NCBI GenBank assembly: GCA_022410635.1
Contig: JAJVDF010000503.1
Span: 248,001-312,000 of the forward strand
Length of the DNA stretch: 64,000 bases
From: Tretioscincus oriximinensis
Taxonomy: Eukaryota; Chordata; Lepidosauria; Squamata; Gymnophthalmidae
Direction: 5' to 3'
In this document: positions 34,420 through 43,640 of the stretch, piece after piece
Numbering within the stretch: the first letter of the stretch is position 1
Layout of the letters: every line of letters starts with the position of its first letter
Translations under genes and position numbers: made by a program
The notes under the pieces: model-generated
Database searches by the model: none
What the model was told of the DNA's origin: nothing
The model's input: only the letters and a program-made list of their open reading frames with translations

Positions 34420-34690
34420 ATCTAGAGAGAGGTTTTGTCTGAAATTCAAGGGAAAATTCTACTCTAGCGTTGCTTTCTTCTTTACTATAATACGGAGCAT
34501 CAGCACAAAAGGGATGGTTAAACAGCAATGAAATTGTAATCATGTAACAAGTTTTGTCATTCATTTATCACACATTAGTAGCATCAAGCATGCATCATAT
34601 GTTCCCATAAATGCATCAACCCAATTCCCAATCTTTAATAAACTATAGTAATGACAAAAAACCCTCTAAACCCATATGCTTGGTGTAGTT

Positions 34691-34752
34691 TATTTATTTA
34701 TTTATTTATTTATACTTATACCCCGCCCTATACCCNAAGGTCTCAGATACTA
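34691..34752 (-). mobile_element. SINE family A, antisense tail only
   Basis: A (TTTA)n run followed by CTTATACCCCGCCCTATACCC is the reverse complement of the SINE A 3' end. Confidence 0.7.
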
Positions 34753-34849
34753 GTCAAGTGTAACTAATGTGAAACAAAAAGAGCAACTCTATTCATTGTG
34801 ATCTCCTGTAACCAAAATGATATAGTAACAATAAATGATTATGATGATG

Positions 34850-35072
34850 ATGATGTTTATTTATGACACTCTTTTCACCAAAGGGCGGCTCATATTGCCT
34901 TCTTCACAATAGACACACTGTGAAGTAGGCAGTGCTGAGAGAGTTCTAAAGAACTGTGACTGACTCAAGGTCACCCAACTGTCTTCATGGAGGAGTGTTG
35001 AATTGAACCTGGGGACTACCAGAAAAGACTCCAACACTCCCCCCATTACACNAAACTGGCTTTCAGTTTGCC
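34850..35072 (-). mobile_element. SINE family A, antisense
   Basis: TTTTCACCAAAGGGCGGCTC, GAGAGAGTTCTAAAGAACTG, AAGGTCACCCAACTGTCTTC, GAATTGAACCTGGGGACTACC and ACTCCAACACTCC follow the reverse complement of the SINE A body and tRNA-like head. The variant 'ACACTCTTTTCACCAAAGG' tail is shared with 24595 and 23440, so these three form a subfamily. Confidence 0.8.
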
Positions 35073-35410
35073 CTTTAGTCCCACAGTTCCACAAGTGGAT
35101 TCTATGGAATTTTAACGTTCCAAAAAAGCCCAAAAAACGTCCGAACAAAAAGCTCAAAAATCAAATTGAAAAAATATTTTAAAATAAAATAATGAAAGAT
35201 ATTAATTGTCTTGTAATTGTAAAACCATTTTTAATATCAAAAGACATTATACATAACGTTTCTATTTTTTCATTTCTGCCGGCCAAGACGTCTGCCTCTT
35301 ATTCTTGCTGAAAGGCTGGCAAAGGATTGTGGGAAAGGGCTGGAGGTCTCAGTAGGAAATGTCTGGATGTGCACTGTAATATAATGATTGGGCATTAGGC
35401 TGCATTATAG
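35073..35410. other. Unassigned DNA
   Basis: AT-rich at 35150-35270, otherwise unremarkable. Confidence 0.4.
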
Positions 35411-35652
35411 TATTTATTTATTTGTACTTGTATCCCGCCCTATATTCAAAGATTTCAGGGCAGCCAACCATATGGTGGCGCACATAGCTTTTGTTGCTTT
35501 CTCAACAAAAGTAGGAGAGGTGGGACTAAGAGAGTTCAAAGAACTGTGACTGGCCCAAGGTCACCCAGCTAGCTTTCGTGGAGGAGTGGGGAATTGAACT
35601 GGGAGACTACCAGGTANGAGTCTAACGCTCTAACCACTACACCAAATNTACA
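35411..35652 (-). mobile_element. SINE family A, antisense, near full length
   Basis: The TATTTATTTATTTG run leads to TATCCCGCCCTATATTC, GGCAGCCAACCATATGGTGG, AAGGTCACCCAGCTAGC, GGGAATTGAACTGGGAGACTA and CTCTAACCACTACACCAAA. The last word is the reverse complement of the intact box A. Confidence 0.85.
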
Positions 35653-37403
35653 TGAGGATGGACCTTCCTAGTGCTATAATCACAGTGCTATCATGTGTGG
35701 CAAATCTGTCATAATTACGCTATTATCATGTGAGAAAAACCATGTCTNGTTGCAGTCAAGTAGTGGGCAGGGGAAATGTCTTCTGTAGGGTTCTATAACA
35801 AAATGTTTGGAAACTGCTGCTTTAATCAATACATTGCCCTCGATTTCAATGTTCACTTATTCTTTGTATGATGCTGCACTGACTGGTATGTCAGATCAAC
35901 AATATTAGGAGTTTCCTTTCTGCATACTGATATAAACTAAGGCCGCATCCACAAACACGCCTATGCGGTGCATTTTAAGGGAGAGCAGACTATTGCCATG
36001 TGTGCTGATGCCAAAGACTTCCTTGCGCAGAGCACACTGGCACCATGGCAACATCTGGGCTGCTGGTGTCACAATGGTATGGCTCCTGCATGCCGACTGT
36101 TTGATTGGCTGTTGGAAGTGGCGTCTTGTGCCAGGAGTGACGAAGTCCTGATGCCAGGTCCGCACAGACAGATGGAGCACTGTCATTGAGGCCTCCACCA
36201 CTGNATCACTATTTCCCTGCTCTACAAAGTATCAGAGAAATGGGCCTTTTCTGTACCATCAACATGGATGGCCCACAATGCAGTCTGGTGGAGCTGCCTC
36301 TGGAGTGCTTCCATCCAGCCTCAAGGCTGACATGTGGATGCATCCACAGATAAACCCCAGGTGGGTCCTTCCTTAGACTAGACTGTAAAGTGGTGGGGTG
36401 GCCAAAGGAGGAGATTGCTTGATGACAAGTGGGCAGCCCGGTTTATCCTCCCTCTTATTTGTTAGCTTCTTTTTAAATGCTGCAGGCATGTCACAGCACA
36501 TCAGAACTGCTTGTGCAAATTTGCACACGAGCTAGGCAGGGAAGTTGCCATGGTGCATCTGTGCTGCTACCCAATAGTTGCCTCCCCCCTTTGCCTCCCA
36601 ATCCGCTACTGACCAATGTATATTTGGGAGGCTCCTAGTACTCTTGAGAGGACTGATTTGCCACACAGTGCAGCATTGCTTCTGTCAAAATTACAATGTG
36701 GTCATTGCTTTTTTCATTAACCTAATTTAGATTTGTTACAGTAATTTGATTTATGTTTCATTTGGGTCATAATGAAAGGCAATAAATAGCCATGGGAGAA
36801 TGAGTCATAAAAGTTGCAGGCTGGCCAAATGACCAGCAAAAGCAGTCAGTTTAGTGTTTTCACTTTGTTTTACAGAGGCTTTGTCCATAGAGGTTAACAT
36901 GGCATGGAAACTTCTGAAGGCAAAAGGCTGAGGAACACAACATCACAAGAAGCTGGCAACTTCCCAGGTGGGTCTGTGAACAATTTAAGCTGTTCTGAAG
37001 GAGGAAAACAGAAAACAATAAGCAAACAAGATTCGCTGAACGTTTCAAGAATCAACAAGTCCTCTTGTGGTGTTCTTTCTAATAATATCTGCTTATGAAA
37101 TAATTACACAGTGGAACTTATGGGTATTTTTGCCGTTGCTTGCAAACTTACAAGTTTGCAAACCCAAACAGAAGTGTGTGTTGAGGAACATTCTGTCTTC
37201 TCAATGTGCGAAAAAAAACCCTTTACATAATACAAATTTTGAAATAAATAAAGAACATCAATTTTGGTTTGTGACAATAATGTCTGGGGAATGTATAAAT
37301 TCACATGAAGAATATAAAAGTCTTTGAAGTGCTCCAATCTTTTTAATTGAAGCTTAATGGGATCAAAACAAGTAGTCTAGTATGTATGTTGGAAGGTGTA
37401 AAT
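35653..37403. other. Unassigned DNA with a GC-rich patch
   Basis: A GC-richer patch at 35935-36375 starts CTAAGGCCGCATCCAC and ends GGACCTT-like ...GGGTCCTTCCTTAG, which may be decayed inverted ends. It shares CACCATGGCAAC and GATTGGCTG words with 7178-7569. The overlapping frames 35905-36201 are read-through. 36376-37403 has nothing recognisable. Frames at 36860-37337 lack domains. Confidence 0.4.
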
Positions 37404-37456
37404 GTACAGCAAAGGCGCTAGGAGCACTTTGAGACTAACTTGAGAAAAGTGGGTGG

Positions 37457-37490
37457 CATAAGCTTTCGTAGACACATCTACTTCAGATGC
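37457..37490 (-). ncRNA. Degenerate hammerhead-like motif in PLE copy D
   Basis: On the minus strand the order is GCAT, CTGAAG, TAGATGTGTCTAC, GAAA, GCTT, ATGC. Compared with copy A, three bases are missing at the junction of the CTGAAGA core and stem II, so the core is damaged. The stem I arms GCAT/ATGC are intact. Stem II has a G-U wobble. Confidence 0.65.
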
Positions 37491-37549
37491 TGAGGGACTA
37501 TTAACAGGGTCAGGTATTTATAGAAAACTGTGTATGGGAGATGACAAAG

Positions 37550-38428
37550 TGTTGGGATTCTCCCCCTGGGACACATATTAGAATTAAAATATATTATTTT
37601 ATATCATTTATAGCTGGAACNAGCTACCAAAGAGAGGCCTCTGGGTAATTAATTTTCAAAAAATCCTTGGTCAACCTGACCTTTACCTTACCCCTGCCTC
37701 AACTCAGGAACTCTCTTAATCCCTTTTCCTCTCCCTGGGGGCACCTGTGAAAGGTAGCTCCTGGTTCTTGCACTGTCTAACAATAGACACATTTAATCCC
37801 ATTATCAACTGGGAAGTCAACNGTTTGCCTCTGGCCAAGGCAGGCTTGACTTCCTATGGGAAAATCTCTTGGGCAAACTAGCCTGAAGCTTCCCTATTGT
37901 ACTAAAGGAAGCCACTCTTTGCCTTCTTCCCCTTTTCTGTATATACACTAGGTATCACTTCATTGTTTGATACCAATCAAGGGTCATCAGAGTCTGGACC
38001 CTTGGTATGAATCATCTTCCTGTCAGGTTTGATTGACAGGGGACCTCAATGATAGCTAATGTTCCAGTAATCAGGCACACCACACACACATACGTCTCTT
38101 TCCCCATTGGCTACTGTACCCAGGCTGCACCCCCTTGGGAGGGGGCATAACGCGTCACGCACCTCGTCATGTGCCCACGTTGGGCACCCTCCGCCCCTTT
38201 CATCCCGTCATCAATTTCATACACGCCTTCTGATTCTGTGGTCAATAAAAGTGGAGACTTTTCACTCATCTGGAAGTTTCCATACACTCGTGGACCTCCT
38301 ACGTCTCCTGTTACCCTGAAGTGTCGTCTGTGTGCCGGTTATTGTCGTGGCAAGTGATACGGACCCCAGGGCAAGCCTCCTCGCTTCACCGATCCGGTCA
38401 CATTTAGTGAGTAAGCCGAATCTCATTA
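37550..38428 (+). mobile_element. Solo LTR of an endogenous retrovirus-like element
   Basis: The 879-bp insertion starts TGTTGGGATTC and ends GAATCTCATTA, an imperfect inverted terminal repeat. It is flanked by ACAAAG (37544-37549 and 38429-38434), and removing it joins two adjacent parts of a PLE. Inside are a TATA-like TGTATATACA (about 37937) and an AATAAA signal (38244). The 3' third is CpG-rich, unlike its surroundings. No gag, pol or env sequence is present, as expected after recombination between LTRs. The end is not the usual CA, probably through mutation. The strand is set by the AATAAA position. Confidence 0.7.
38244..38249 (+). promoter_or_regulatory. Polyadenylation signal AATAAA in the LTR
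   Basis: AATAAA lies in GGTCAATAAAAGTGGAG, a context typical of retroviral R regions, about 180 bp from the LTR's 3' end. Confidence 0.55.
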
Positions 38429-38719
38429 ACAAAGCATATGAAAGTGTGATGGGGTATGAAATCCAGGTTTAGAAAAACAGGTAAATAGCAGAAATTAATC
38501 CTCTCATGTGAAAAAGTCCCTGGGGCAACAAGAAGCAATGTCTGATAGTAAATCAATCAAAAACTTAACATGGAACATAAATTGCCTCCCCCCCAACGAA
38601 ATCCCATTCCTCAGAACTAAAGATGAACTGAAGATAGACTAAAGTAAAGGTTGCTCATGGCCTTGATTAACTATACCTAAAATCAAGAGCCATCTATTCC
38701 TTTGGCTGTGGCTCCATGG

Positions 38720-39233
38720 TAGGGTTGCCATATTCTGGCAACCCAAAACNGGGACGGGGGTGGGGTGTGCGTGCACGCGTATGCGCACATGCACATGCGC
38801 ACATACGGACGCTTGTAGCGAGACAGGCAAAACCTCTTCTGCCTGTCTCACCACAAGCGTCCGTGTGTGCGCATGCGCGCGAGCGCTTCCACGCTCGCGC
38901 GCTCGTGCGCACCTGCTCCTTTGCTGGAGGTGGGATTTCACCCTGCTCTAGCAAGCGGGCCGCCAAACGAGAGCAGGGGGAAATGCCGCCTCCAGCCAAG
39001 GAGCAGCTACGGCGCACTCCGAGTGTTCTCCCAGGACCACGGAAAGCGTTGCGCGCGTTGCAGCCGTCAGATCTGACGGCTGCTTTTCCTTTAAAATCCC
39101 GCCTTTTTACATTCCCCGATGCAGCATTGGGGAATGTAAAAAGCTGGGATTTTGCCTTAAAACCCGGAGGGGACTATATTTTAGTCCCAAAAACTGGGTT
39201 TGTCCCGGTTTACCGGGACGTATGGCAACCCTA
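38720..39233 (+). mobile_element. Non-autonomous hAT-like element, family 1, copy 1
   Basis: The ends TAGGGTTGCCATA and TATGGCAACCCTA are a perfect 13-bp inverted repeat, and the 8-bp target duplication CTCCATGG is perfect (38712-38719 and 39234-39241). The interior is GC- and CpG-rich and carries three strong hairpins: 38789-38880, a perfect 24-bp palindrome at 39060-39083, and 39105-39142. The 188-codon frame across it is read-through with low-complexity basic sequence and no transposase motif. A second copy in opposite orientation is at 45766-46237. Confidence 0.9.
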
Positions 39234-39314
39234 CTCCATGGAAGCTGGTAAAGATATCCACGGCTCTGTTTGTCAACAATAGCAGCTGCCTCATAAAGCA
39301 ATTTTGCACTTAAT

Positions 39315-39771
39315 TAGGATTGCCATAATCTAAGTGTCCAAAACCAGGACACAATTTAGAAATTAGACCCCCCCACACACACTAAGGCACACCTTCACAC
39401 ATACACACAAGGCGGGCAGCACATGTGCCTGGTGACACATGAGTCCCTCTTCACACTGCCCTCCCATGATGGCACACAGCCCCTCCCACACGGTGGGAGC
39501 TGGCTGTGGTACTGCTCGGTCTTCTTGTCCGCTCCTCAGGTGCCTGCACCCTGATCCCATGGAAAAAGATGTGGTGAGGTAGGAGAACTGCAGGACCTAG
39601 GTGGCCGGATGGGTGGACAGGCACTCTTCATTCTGCTGCTGCTGCCTTCATTAGGGCGGGGGGGGGGGAGGGGGAAATGAAAATTAAAAATCATGGATTT
39701 ATGTATTTTTGCCCAGACTCCGCTGTAAAATCTTGGATTGTCTGCGAAATCTGTGGCATATGGCAACCCTA
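39315..39771 (+). mobile_element. Non-autonomous hAT-like element, family 1 relative, copy 2
   Basis: The ends TAGGATTGCCATA and TATGGCAACCCTA match copy 1, and the 8-bp duplication CACTTAAT is perfect (39307-39314 and 39772-39779). The AAAACCAGGACAC block after the left end corresponds to AAAAC.GGGAC in copy 1. The interior is otherwise different, with CA repeats and a long G run at 39656-39671, so it is a different subfamily with shared termini. Confidence 0.9.
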
Positions 39772-39781
39772 CACTTAATTG

Positions 39782-39862
39782 GTATATGTATGTATGTATG
39801 TATGTATGAATGAATATATGAATGAATAAATGAATGAATATATGAATGTATGTATGTAGATT
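39782..39862. repeat. TATG/GAAT microsatellite
   Basis: (TATG)n followed by (AATG/AATA)n and TATG again. It adjoins the right target duplication of the hAT-like element. Confidence 0.85.
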
Positions 39863-39983
39863 GCATTAGAATCTGTGGTTGCATTAGAATATAAAAACAT
39901 AACAGAAGCCTTGCTGGATCAAATCACAGCCCATCTACTCCAGCATTCTGTCTCACATGGTGACTCACTAAATACACCTGGAC

Positions 39984-41840
39984 GGATCCATAAAACAGTA
40001 TTCCACGCATTAAAATGCATACAGATAGTTTCGAAAGACTATCTGGAATGAAAATCAATATTTCGAAATCAGAACTACTAGCCATAAATGTCTCGAGAAA
40101 TGATCTCATGAATATACATCTCCGATCGNGATTAGGAACCCGGCTAAAGAAATTTAAGTATTTAGGGATCTGGATTTCAAAAAACATAGATAAAATGATT
40201 CGGCTTAATTACAATCCAGTATGGAAAAAAGTTAAAAAATTACTTAAGACCTGGAAGAATAGAAAATGGANAAACACCACCAAAATAAGAGCGGTAAACA
40301 TGTTAATTTTACCAAAATTTCTCTTCTTATTTCAAGCTCTCCCCATGGAAATCCCAGAAGCCCAACTTAAGCTGTGGGAGAACCACATTAAATTGTGGGT
40401 GGTAAATGAGAAAAAAAATAGAATCTCAAATAGACTACTTTACTCTAAAAGAGATCAATTAGGCTGGGGGCTTCCCTCCTTGAGATCATACATCGATGCA
40501 TTTCATATCAATAAATTATTACAACTAGAATATGTGAGAAATATAAAAGCAATAAGGATAGAATTAGGAGCGAACAGAATGCTAAATAAAACAGTTTTAC
40601 ACCCCTCTATCGAGAGAAAAACACTGAAATCTTGGTTAATTCCGTTACACGCCAGCTATAAAAGGTGGAAATTAAATTGGAAATTACTCGTCAGTGATTG
40701 GAGACACGTAGCCTCCATTACAGCTCTAAATATTACAGGGGCCCAACAATTAAATCATTATTTAGAAATAATAAAATCTAATAATTACAGGTCCTTAAGG
40801 GATTTAATTGACCATGATGGTAATTCTGTGGATATGAGACTCTTAAGAAATCTGACTCAAAACAGAGGACAGATTTACTGGCTCCAAGAACGGGCAATAC
40901 AACAACAGTTAAGCTCCCGAGAACTAAAAAATATTATGATAGGAAGATCTAATTTAGAAATAGTGACTCAAAAACTGTTAAGGGGGGAGAAAAAATTAGT
41001 TAAAATAATATATAGCACCATCATGGCCCANAAATATAACAATTCCACAATTTTAGCCGAACTTTGGGGGACGGAATTTCTCCAATTGAAACCAATTTGG
41101 CCTCAATAGGTAAAAACTTTTTTCGAATATAAAGATACCAGACTTAGGGAAACGGAATTGCAGAAAATCTCCAAATGGTATCGCACCCCTGTACAACTGT
41201 CTCACATAACCAGGATATCAGCACTATGCTGGCATGGGTGTGGTAGCAGGGGAACATATATGCACATGTGGGCGTACTGCCCCTTGGTCATAAGTTTCTG
41301 GGNAAAAATTAGAGACGAGCTAAAACTAATCACAGATATACTTATCCCTGACTCTGCCGTAATATGGCTATTCGGAATACTGAACTTTATGAACATCAGC
41401 AAAGAGAATAAATATTGTATAGACAGCGGCATCTTAGCGGGTCACATGGTGTTGGTCAAAGGATGGAAATCCCATCAAAATTAGTCTATGGACGATTGGT
41501 GGCACTATCTTATTGAATTTATTACTTTTGATGTCCTACAAAGCAAAAGACTTTATTCTATTGGGATTAATCTAAAGCCGCACTGGACTACAAAATGGCA
41601 AAGGCTCATAGCCTATGGTTCAACTATTGACNCTCACATTCTTCTCAAAGAAACTATAAAGATGTTCTTCGAACAACGCTGGATTTCGTAATAATTCCGC
41701 ACAACTCTGCTGGAAATCTATGATTTTGGACTGTGTTGTTCTACGGGGTGGGAGGTGGAGGGAGGGAACCACAAAGTTGAAAGCTATGTTATATGATTTT
41801 GTATGAATATTTGTAAAATAAAATAAATTTTTTTTTAAAA
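39984..41840 (+). mobile_element. L1 LINE, 5'-truncated
   Basis: The 1857-bp insertion is flanked by a perfect 14-bp duplication AAATACACCTGGAC (39970-39983 and 41841-41854). It contains the C-terminal third of ORF2, a short 3' UTR (41692-41815) and an A-rich tail with AAATAAAATAAAT. Severe 5' truncation and a long duplication are the hallmarks of target-primed reverse transcription. It sits inside an older CR1 fragment of opposite orientation. Confidence 0.95.
39994..41691 (+). pseudogene. L1 ORF2 C-terminal region (post-RT and Cys-rich domain)
   Basis: The frame corresponds to the end of the L1 reverse transcriptase and beyond. Near the start it shows LSGMKINISKSE and KFKYLGI, which follow the catalytic palm in L1. 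Then comes a long thumb-like region with ILPKFLFLFQALPMEIPE and LGWGLPSLRSYIDA. Near the end is CWHGCGSRGTYMHMWAYC (41225-41280), the conserved C-x3-C...H-x(3-8)-C element of L1 ORF2. The whole stretch stays in one frame, interrupted only by TAG at 41107-41109 and 41482-41484, and a TAA lies at 39991-39993. So few stops over 1.7 kb suggest a fairly recent insertion. The catalytic FADD is lost to truncation, so the product could not reverse-transcribe. Confidence 0.92.
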
Positions 41841-41872
41841 AAATACACCTGGACATTCTCAGACAGCAGCAA

Positions 41873-42240
41873 TAGAAGAGGAAGAGGAAGAAGTTGATGG
41901 AGTAGAAGAGGAAGAGAAGGAAGAAGAAGAGGTGGAAGAAAAAGAAAAAGAAAAGAAGAGACAGAGGAAGAAAAAGAAGAACAACAAAAGGGTTTTTATA
42001 CCCCACTTTTCTCATCCAAAGAGACTCAAAGCAGCTTATAAGCTGAAGGTTATATTTATCTTCCCCATCACATTGGGATGATGGTACCTATTAATTTCCC
42101 TGTGATTGCTCACTTTCAAACAGCTAAGTTGGCTGAAGCTAATGCCACTGGAGGACGTTGTCCCTCTCCATGGCAAATTCATGGGCCAAAGAACAACCAA
42201 CCCCTCTGTTGAAAGTCTTGTTCTTAACTCTTTTGCCACC
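41873..42240 (-). mobile_element. SINE family B, antisense, with GAA tail
   Basis: A GAA/GGA tract (41875-41985) precedes GGTTTTTATACCCCACTTTTC, GAGACTCAAAGCAGCTTATAAG, TATTTATCTTCCCCATCAC and GCTAAGTTGGCTGAAGC. The head lies near 42190-42235. The antisense Phe/Leu-rich frame 41620-42015 is read-through. Confidence 0.8.
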
Positions 42241-42864
42241 ATATCACTTAACCTTCACTCGCAACTGGCATTTGCTTATCTCTCCCTGTCTGGTTGAAGC
42301 AAGAGTTTGCCCCAATGTGAAACCTAAGATGCTTCTTGTGCAACTGGGATAGTAGCATCTGATGGGTTTCCTGGTAGTTTGTCCCTTTTGTCAAGAAGAA
42401 CTGTGAAAATGGGCTGAATTGGGTATCCTTAATGTGCATATTAGCCATGTAATGAAGTTGCAGTTTTTCCATCTGCATTACAACAAGCAAAAGCTGCTGC
42501 ATAAAAAGTATTGAAGTGATTTGCCATTACTGGGATGATGCCAGGGTTGTCTGCATTTATAGACGCTGCTCTGCCACTGAGCAGAAGCTATTTCCAATAC
42601 ACAATAAACACAAATTCACTGTAACAAAAATTGATTAAAAAAACCCACTACTTTTCTAGTTGGAATTAGTAGAGTATGCAGTTTTTCTGGGAATTACTGT
42701 AAGTTTAATATATGTCGAGTTCTCATATAACCATATCAATTTATGCGATCAAAATTGTTCACCATTACTATCTCCAGTAGAAAATTAGCAAGGGTATCCA
42801 TATTATAAGTCCTTATTGCCCTTGCATGCTATACTTATATAAAGAAAGCTGTAACCAGACATCG
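42241..42864. other. Unassigned DNA
   Basis: Frames at 42106-42502 on both strands start in the SINE and have no domain. 42540-42864 is AT-rich and featureless. Confidence 0.4.
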
Positions 42865-43104
42865 CTTATTTATGGACACCAAGGGTATAAATGGGTACTA
42901 GGATGGATGTCTAGACATTGCCTCTGAGATGGAGCAAGAGGCAGGTCTCCTGAAATACCATTGTCATGAAGAGGAGCATATTTTGCTTTCCTCTGTTTGG
43001 ACTGCCCAGGTGCATCTGGTGGGCCTCTGTGTGAGACAGAATGCTGAACTTGATGGGCTATGGCCTTATCCAGTATGGCTCTTCTTATGTTCTTATTTAT
43101 TCCA
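42865..43104 (+). mobile_element. CR1 3' end, well preserved
   Basis: From GACACCAAGGGTATAAATGGG and GTACTAGGATGGATGTCTAG through CTCCTGAAATACCATTG, TTTGCTTTCCTCTGTTTGGAC, TGCCCAGGTGCATCTGGTGGG and GAGACAGAATGCTG to the terminal TCTTATGTTCTTAT. This and 49459-50757 define the family's 3' terminus. Confidence 0.88.
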
Positions 43105-43244
43105 CTTTATTATGGAATATTCCACTGCAGTGGAATAAACAAGCTGCCAATGTGAGAAGTTGCAGGAATTCTGCAGGCTAATAGAAAGAAAAGTTAATTT
43201 AATGATAGGAACCCAGCTGACTATGACCAAGGGATTGTGGACAT

Positions 43245-43485
43245 TGAATTGTTATAGTGGTCTAGCGGTTAAGAGCCCTGGTGTTTCAGCACAGATGCTG
43301 AGTTTGAAGCTCTGTGACAACTGTGAGAGGGTGAGCACATTCTACTGCCCTCAGCTGTAGCCAGTCCAGCTATTGGGGAAGCTAGAAAGTAAGCTTTTGG
43401 GTGAAAAACAACTTATAAGCTGTTTTAAGTCCCTTGAAGTGGGAAAAGCAGGGTACAAACATCCAGTTCTTCATCTTATCGTAAC
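43245..43485 (+). mobile_element. SINE family B, near full length
   Basis: The tRNA-like head has box A TGGTCTAGCGG (43258-43268) and the box B-like GTTTGAAGC (43302-43310). The body has AGCACATTCTACTGCCCTCAG, AAGCTTTTGGGTGAAAAAC, GTTTTAAGTCCCTTGAAGTGG and GGGTACAAACATCCAGTTCTTC. The head resembles a tRNA-Ser/Leu type, but I cannot assign the parent tRNA with confidence. Confidence 0.85.
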
Positions 43486-43556
43486 CTGAGGATAATGAGA
43501 AATTAGAGCGAGTTATTGGAGAGTTAGATCTCAGGAGTTCAAAGGGTAGTGGTAAA

Positions 43557-43640
43557 ACATAAGAACATAAGAGGACCAATGCTGAATGGGTCCATAGCCC
43601 ATTTAGTCCAGTATCTCATTAGAAAGTAGACAGAAACTGG
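43557..43640 (-). mobile_element. CR1 3' end, antisense, short
   Basis: ACATAAGAACATAAGAGGACC, GGGTCCATAGCCCATTTAGTC and CAGTATCTCATTAGAAAG match the antisense CR1 end at 49459. It then runs into unrelated sequence. Confidence 0.7.

Larger units (their letters stand above)
37404..38585 (-). mobile_element. Penelope-like element (copy D), split by an LTR
   Basis: On the minus strand this matches the 3' region of copy A. The right piece (38435-38585) has GAAAAACAGGTAAATAG, GTGAAAAAGTCCCTGGGGCAACAAG and CAATCAAAAACTTAACA. The left piece (37404-37543) has GTATGGGAGATGACAAAG, AGGTATTTATAG, the ribozyme-like motif and TGAGACTAACTTGAGAAAAG. The pieces are contiguous in copy A and are separated here by the LTR insertion at 37550-38428. 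The outermost 34 bp or so of the 3' terminus is missing. No target duplication for the PLE itself was found. Confidence 0.85.
39888..41872 (-). mobile_element. CR1 3' end, antisense, split by an L1
   Basis: The left part (39888-39983) reads ATAAAAACATAACAGAAGCC, TGGATCAAATCACAGCCCATC, CCAGCATTCTGTCTCACATGG and AAATACACCTGGAC. After the L1 it resumes with AAATACACCTGGACATTCTCAGACAGC. The order matches the antisense CR1 end at 49459-49590. Confidence 0.85.

Noticed and set aside
38160..39080. CpG island marking a promoter
   Set aside because: The CpG-rich bases belong to the LTR 3' third and the hAT-like interior, with no gene beside them.
38716..39282. 188-codon open frame, the second longest in the window
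   Set aside because: It begins and ends at the target duplications of a hAT-like element, lies in CpG-rich hairpin sequence, contains an N and has no domain. It is read-through.
43255..43330. Possible tRNA-Ser or tRNA-Leu gene
   Set aside because: It is the head of SINE family B, which has ten copies here. The body and tail continue directly.
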